Origin: Casuarius casuarius
Taxonomy: Eukaryota; Chordata; Aves; Casuariiformes; Casuariidae
Direction: 5' to 3'
Length of the DNA: 64,000 nt
Assembly (NCBI GenBank): GCA_003342895.1
Contig: PTFA01000043.1
Location: 782,110 to 846,109 of the forward strand
Shown here: positions 59,944-64,000 of the stretch, piece after piece
How the letters are laid out: the number at the start of each line of letters is the position of its first letter
Numbering within the stretch: position 1 is the first letter of the stretch
Notes under the pieces: generated by a model
Seen by the model: only the letters and a program-made list of their open reading frames with translations
The model's database searches: none
What the model was told of the DNA's origin: nothing
Program-made: the position numbers and the translations under genes

Positions 59944-59977
59944 TCCCGACCATGGGCATGTCCTGACCGTGGGCATG
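59944..59977. repeat. 17-bp tandem duplication
   Basis: TCCCGACCATGGGCATG is followed directly by TCCTGACCGTGGGCATG, two differences in 17 bases. A short local duplication with no evident role. Confidence 0.8.
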
Positions 59978-60867
59978 CCTCGGTCTCCCTGCTCCATACA
60001 CTGTTAATAAATGGTGTCGGACAGACTGAAAGCTAATCCTGGATGGACAGACAGAACCCGTGGGGAGGCTTTAGTTTCCCTGCCAACCCTGGGGACATCA
60101 GAATCAGATGGGGCAACGTACCAGGGAAGAGGCTCCTTGGTGGAGACACCAACCCAGGTGAAGGGATGCGTTAGGACAACTAGTAGGAGAGGCTGAAAAC
60201 CTGCTGAAACTCGGTGCCGGAGCACTGGACTCGGCAGCTGCACGGGTGCCCCAGAGGCTCTGGTCCAAGACCTTTCCTCCTGTCACCCTGGAAACCTATT
60301 GCAGAAGAAGCTGTCTTGCCATCTGTAACGCCAAAATGTTTCTTAGAAGAGCTCAGTCCACCTTCTGAGCTGATATAATCCCCGCAGGGGAGCCGTGGAG
60401 TCAAACACGGCCCCCGACTCCCAGGCTGAGTCAAAGGGGCCTGGGAGACTCTCCCGCAGCCACGCTACGTCTCGGGCTGCCCTTGGGGCACGCGCAAGGC
60501 TGCGTCCTGAGCCCAGACCTGCAGCAAAGCCTGGGATATCGCTACTTTAGCAAACAGAGAGAAAATGCAGAAAGAAGAGCAACGTGTACCCTTAAGGCCC
60601 CACCTCGTGCACGCAGCAATTCCTAGTGCCACGTGACTTCTTCTGCCCAGCCCTGCAGCAAACACCAGTGCTGAGGAATGCCAGGCGGGTCAGACAAAAT
60701 AAACCTAATTTCAGAGATCACACCGCAATAGAGGCTTGAGCAGGAGACTGAGTTTAACCCACCTCTCCCATGAAATAAGTCTGAAGAACCTCTTCTGGCT
60801 CCCAGGGGAGGACAGCTAAGTCTGTGGTGTCAAGTCAAAGATGAGAGCGAGGGAAAGAGGCTCAAGC
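59978..60867. other. Non-coding stretch, no gene seen
   Basis: Nothing identifiable. Short frames (60-84 codons) on both strands overlap and show no family signature. Confidence 0.4.
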
Positions 60868-60905
60868 GATTATGCAAATAAAACTGAAATTGAAATTTCA
60901 GCCTA
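60868..60905. promoter_or_regulatory. Octamer plus IRF-like composite site
   Basis: A consensus octamer ATGCAAAT lies at 60872-60879. Directly after it is CTGAAATTGAAATTTCAG at 60884-60901, which has perfect 8-base inverted arms around GA and contains GAAATTGAAA, fitting the IRF/ISRE pattern GAAANNGAAA. Adjacent POU and IRF words are known from lymphoid enhancers, but a single composite could arise by chance. Further AT-rich motif-dense DNA follows to about 61015. Confidence 0.35.
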
Positions 60906-62299
60906 ACCTGCTGGGAAGAAACCCACAAACTAGGGCAATTAGAAGAAGCAATTATTATTAGATATAAATAAGAGAGATAATTTCATTTCTCATTGAAGCT
61001 ATAAGAGCTTTGGGACTTCAACCTATGAAGCCAGAGAACTTTCCTGTAACTATTGCTGCTGTTGCTCCTCCTCTACAGTAACGGCACGTGTCTTATTCCC
61101 ACAAGCAAAGCTAAACCAGCCCATCTGCTTTTACCCTGTGGCAGAATTTTACCTTTCTGGCCCTTACAACCCCAGCCTAGATGCTCAGCTCATGCTGCTG
61201 CTGCAGCACTAGATCGACGGGATGGAAAAAGCTCCCTGTTTTGGCACCATATAATACTCAGAGAAACGGACTAGAGGGGGAATTTAAGATGACTGAAGGT
61301 TTCATACAGTCCCTTGTGAGAAATTATGACCTATTTCCTTCCTTTGATTGTATATCCTTCCTGAACTGACTTCTGGATCATTCAATATTAAAAATGCATT
61401 GCCTATAAACAGGCAGGATAAAGAAACACGTCTTGCACTTTAAATCACTCCGCTCGAGATTACATTCAAGCCTCATTACTCTAAAGAGACCTAGGATCCG
61501 CTTCCAAATGACTGAATTGGGGCAGACATCTTTCCGACAAGATCCTGAAAGTATTCAAGTCCACCCAGGCAGCAACGTCTGGCTTTTGTTTGAAAGAAGA
61601 GATTTCTTGTTCTGAGCAATGCTACAAAAGCAGCGGCATGTCATGTTTACTACTTCCCCTCTATTGACTTCTGCAGCTGGTGAATTTTTTATGATAGAAA
61701 TTACAAATATTTAGCCTGCTGATGGCAGGATGAGCCAAGTATTCCCCAGGCCCCTGCACACCAACCTCCTTTGTTTCTTGCTTTCAGCTGCCCACGTTAG
61801 ACCTGCTTACATCCTTTGCATCTGCTGGAGGACTGCGTGCAAGCCGTCTATCTCGGGGAATGCTTAGCTACGCTGCATTTAACCTGCAGAAAGGGGTTTT
61901 CTTCCCCCCCAAAAAACCTTTTGGCACTCCCTACAGCACAGTCAGTAGTGAAATCATGACACCGTAGCACTGCCTACGTGTTCTGCCACGGCAGCCAACA
62001 GACAGGCCAAATCTGGGAGCACATGTGAAACCCAGGCTGCACCCGCAGTGTGCACAGACCCCGAAACCAGGGCTTATTGTGGCGACTTTGGGGGTGTCTG
62101 TGGACTGCCGTAGAGGTTAACGCAATTCTGACTCTCAAGCACTGCAAACTCCCCCCTTGAAAGATGCTACAAAGATTGTAACAGCGCTGGAGCTGTATAA
62201 CCTGAACAGCTTCTGCCAGCTCTGTGTCTTACTGAGGACCCATCTCCAGCGTGAAAGAGGCCCGGGTTAGTGCTTGGTTCATTTAGGGGAATGGACACC
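60906..62299. other. Non-coding stretch, no gene seen
   Basis: GCAATTATTATTAGATATAA near 60950 adds homeodomain-like words. GTTTCTTGCTTTCAG near 61776-61790 is acceptor-like with no matching donor. A weak hairpin (AAGGGGTTTT with AAAAAACCTTTT) lies at about 61890-61922. No gene was recognised. Confidence 0.4.
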
Positions 62300-62470
62300 G
62301 TCAAAAAATGAAAATTCTTACAATTTTGCTAGCAATGTTTTCTTCCTTCCCCCAATAATATTTGCTCAATGCATTACAACAGAGCAGCTGAGCAATTCTA
62401 TTATTTTTTAATCCATCTATGACAGCTGTTGTTTATTACTAATTGAAACATTCTCTTTTTTTGTCTAGAT
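62300..62470. promoter_or_regulatory. Candidate conserved segment ending in an acceptor-like site
   Basis: TTTTAATCCATCTATGACAG and TTGTTTATTACTAATTG lead to a branch-point-like TACTAAT at 62437-62443, a T-rich tract and TAG at 62466-62468. That is a textbook acceptor geometry. The following segment to 62604 (CAG/GTAGCA) has an open frame of about 29 codons before a stop and resembles no protein known to me. Confidence 0.25.
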
Positions 62471-62789
62471 CAAAATATGTGCGACGTGTGTTGCAGGGAG
62501 CGAGCCTCCCAGGCTGGCACCAAGGGCATGTCTGCATTACGCTCTGGAAACCTGGTGACAACATGAATTAACATATCTGAAGCAGCTTTAATCAGTCCGC
62601 TCAGGTAGCAGAAGGCAACGCAGGCAGCGATAATACAGCTTAAAGCCCAGCGAGGGCACACGCTGACGTACGTATACCTGAGCAGCCACCCTTGCTGGAG
62701 CCTACACCCATGCATCTTCATTATTTAGACAAATTTAGACAAATCAATGTTAGACGGATACTGCAGCATTCAGCTGCCATCCTTGGGGG

Positions 62790-63165
62790 CTGCAGCACGT
62801 GATGGACGAGGAGACGTGCTTGTTCAAGCAGGCAAGGCTGAGAGGAGATCTTCCTGCTGTCCCGAACTATCTAATGGGGCGTTATAGAGAAGACAGAGCT
62901 GGACTCCCAGGTGAGCATCGTGAGCAAAAGCAAATCTGGAAGCATGAGCAAACGGCAGCAAGAGACTTTCCAAGTAGATATTAGAAAACGATTTTGGCCA
63001 TGACGGCGAGCAAAGGGTGGGGTGGAAAGGCCATGGGACTGTCATCTCTGGTGGCACCCAGCACTTGGTAGGGCAGGGTGCTGAGCAGCTGCCCCGATCT
63101 TGAGGCTGAGCAGGGGCTGCACCGAGCCACCTCCAAAGGCCCCATCCACCCGTCTCAGCAATACT
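62790..63165 (+). mobile_element. CR1 LINE 3'-region fragment
   Basis: The longest CR1 match in the window. It runs from GCAAGGCTGAGAGGAGATCT, through GGGGCGTTATAGAGAAGACA, AGCTGGACTCCCAGGTGAGC, GGCAGCAAGAGACTTTCCAA and GTAGATATTAGAAAACGATT, to CTGTCATCTCTGGTGGC, GAGGCTGAGCAGGGGCTGCA and CACCTCCAAAGGCCCCATCC. These correspond in order to the avian CR1 end of ORF2 and 3' region (gctgagaggagacct, gggttatagagaagac, gatattagaaaaa, ctgagcagg, cctccagaggtccc). No open reverse transcriptase remains, so it is a dead 5'-truncated copy. Confidence 0.8.
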
Positions 63166-64000
63166 AACCAGGCTTCTCCTGAGCTTCAGACATACCAAAA
63201 ATACCAACTTTTATTATTTTGTAATGAAACACTTTGATGCAGAAAGGCAGGGCTTTCAGACTGCACTAAAGAGCTGCCCTTAACGATTCCAAAATCATCG
63301 TGGGTATATAAATGCACACATATTCTATAAATGTAAATACACACATTAGCTAAATATCAAATCACATCAGACTGTGACGGCTCAATAATACAATAACGTG
63401 ATAGCTCAACATACTATGAAATGCAAAAAAAAAAACCTATTGGAGAAACAAGTACATATGTAAAGCTACCCCTCAAAATTCCCCAATTAAATCCTGACAT
63501 TTTCTAGAATTGCATATTTTTATTTCTAAAATGTTTCTCCATGGAAATTATCTTGAAATAGACCTATTTTTCTAAACATTGCCATTAAGATTTTTTTTTT
63601 TTAATCGATAATGTTTTGCCTAAAGCATTGCTCCAGCTCTGCACGTAACACTTTCCCTGCTACTCTAAACAGTGGGAAAAAAGGAATTGCTCCGATAACA
63701 AACGGTCCGTCCCTGCAAGAGGTAGATGCGGGACGTCGCAGCCGTACATACCAGGACCGATGCTCCTGGCTTGTCTCGCTCGACAGATACAAGAGTACGG
63801 CCAAAACAACCGCCGGCTCTTTCAAAGCTCTCTAGGGGTGCTGAGCGTAGCCCAAAGAGACTGGACTCGCATGGAAAAGATTTATCTCCTCCATTTCCCC
63901 GCCAACGGTTAGCCTAGATTATTTTACAAGCTGTACTGAATTATAACAAAATAGTGGAAAATATCCCCCATGTCAGACCTGGTATAAATCCATAAAGTTT
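63166..64000. other. AT-leaning non-coding stretch to window end, no gene seen
   Basis: It contains A/T runs near 63426 and 63592. Three overlapping frames of 63-74 codons at 63601-63917 are not recognisable. Confidence 0.4.

Overview
The window looks like non-coding DNA from a bird (sauropsid) chromosome. The evidence is fragments of CR1 retrotransposons with the avian-type 3' end, old MIR/L2-like fragments, low overall repeat density, long mononucleotide runs, three isolated single-N positions and many short CpG-rich pockets in otherwise AT-leaning sequence. Nothing bacterial or plasmid-like is present: no operons, ribosome binding sites, CRISPR array, insertion sequence, rRNA or tRNA was seen. 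No open reading frame could be matched to a known protein family. All are short (241 aa at most), many overlap on both strands, and several run through recognisable repeats or CpG-rich pockets. I therefore annotate no protein-coding gene.

Layout. 0-7 kb: repeat-poor sequence with one candidate conserved segment near 6 kb. 7-13 kb: a CR1 tail at 7.4 kb, purine-rich and poly(A/T) tracts, and a splice-flanked minus-strand segment at 12.9-13.1 kb. 15-23 kb: four MIR/L2-like fragments, all on the minus strand, around a compact regulatory-looking element at 21.3-21.7 kb (octamer, paired CCAAT boxes, CpG-rich core, second octamer-like site). 24-31 kb: a homeodomain-motif-rich block, a T18-G14 junction and two plus-strand MIR-like fragments. 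33-35.5 kb: a CR1 tail bounded by an 11-bp direct repeat, then an unexplained GC-rich block. 36-47 kb: mostly featureless, with one old amniote-type repeat and several AT-rich candidate conserved blocks. 47-56 kb: a long imperfect hairpin at 48.1-48.2 kb, a CpG-rich pocket with a TATA box at 51 kb, a dense candidate conserved non-coding block at 52.4-52.8 kb and a CpG-rich pocket at 55.5 kb. 56-64 kb: an AT hairpin, CpG-rich pockets with a CTCF-like site, an octamer plus IRF-like composite and the best-preserved CR1 fragment.

Overall inference: this reads as a regulatory landscape (intergenic, or a long intron) such as surrounds developmental genes, not as a gene body. The candidate conserved segments rest on sequence character (long non-repetitive runs rich in TAATTA/ATTA, octamer, CCAAT and GATA-like words), because no alignment was possible. 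Species, chromosome and flanking genes cannot be told from the sequence.
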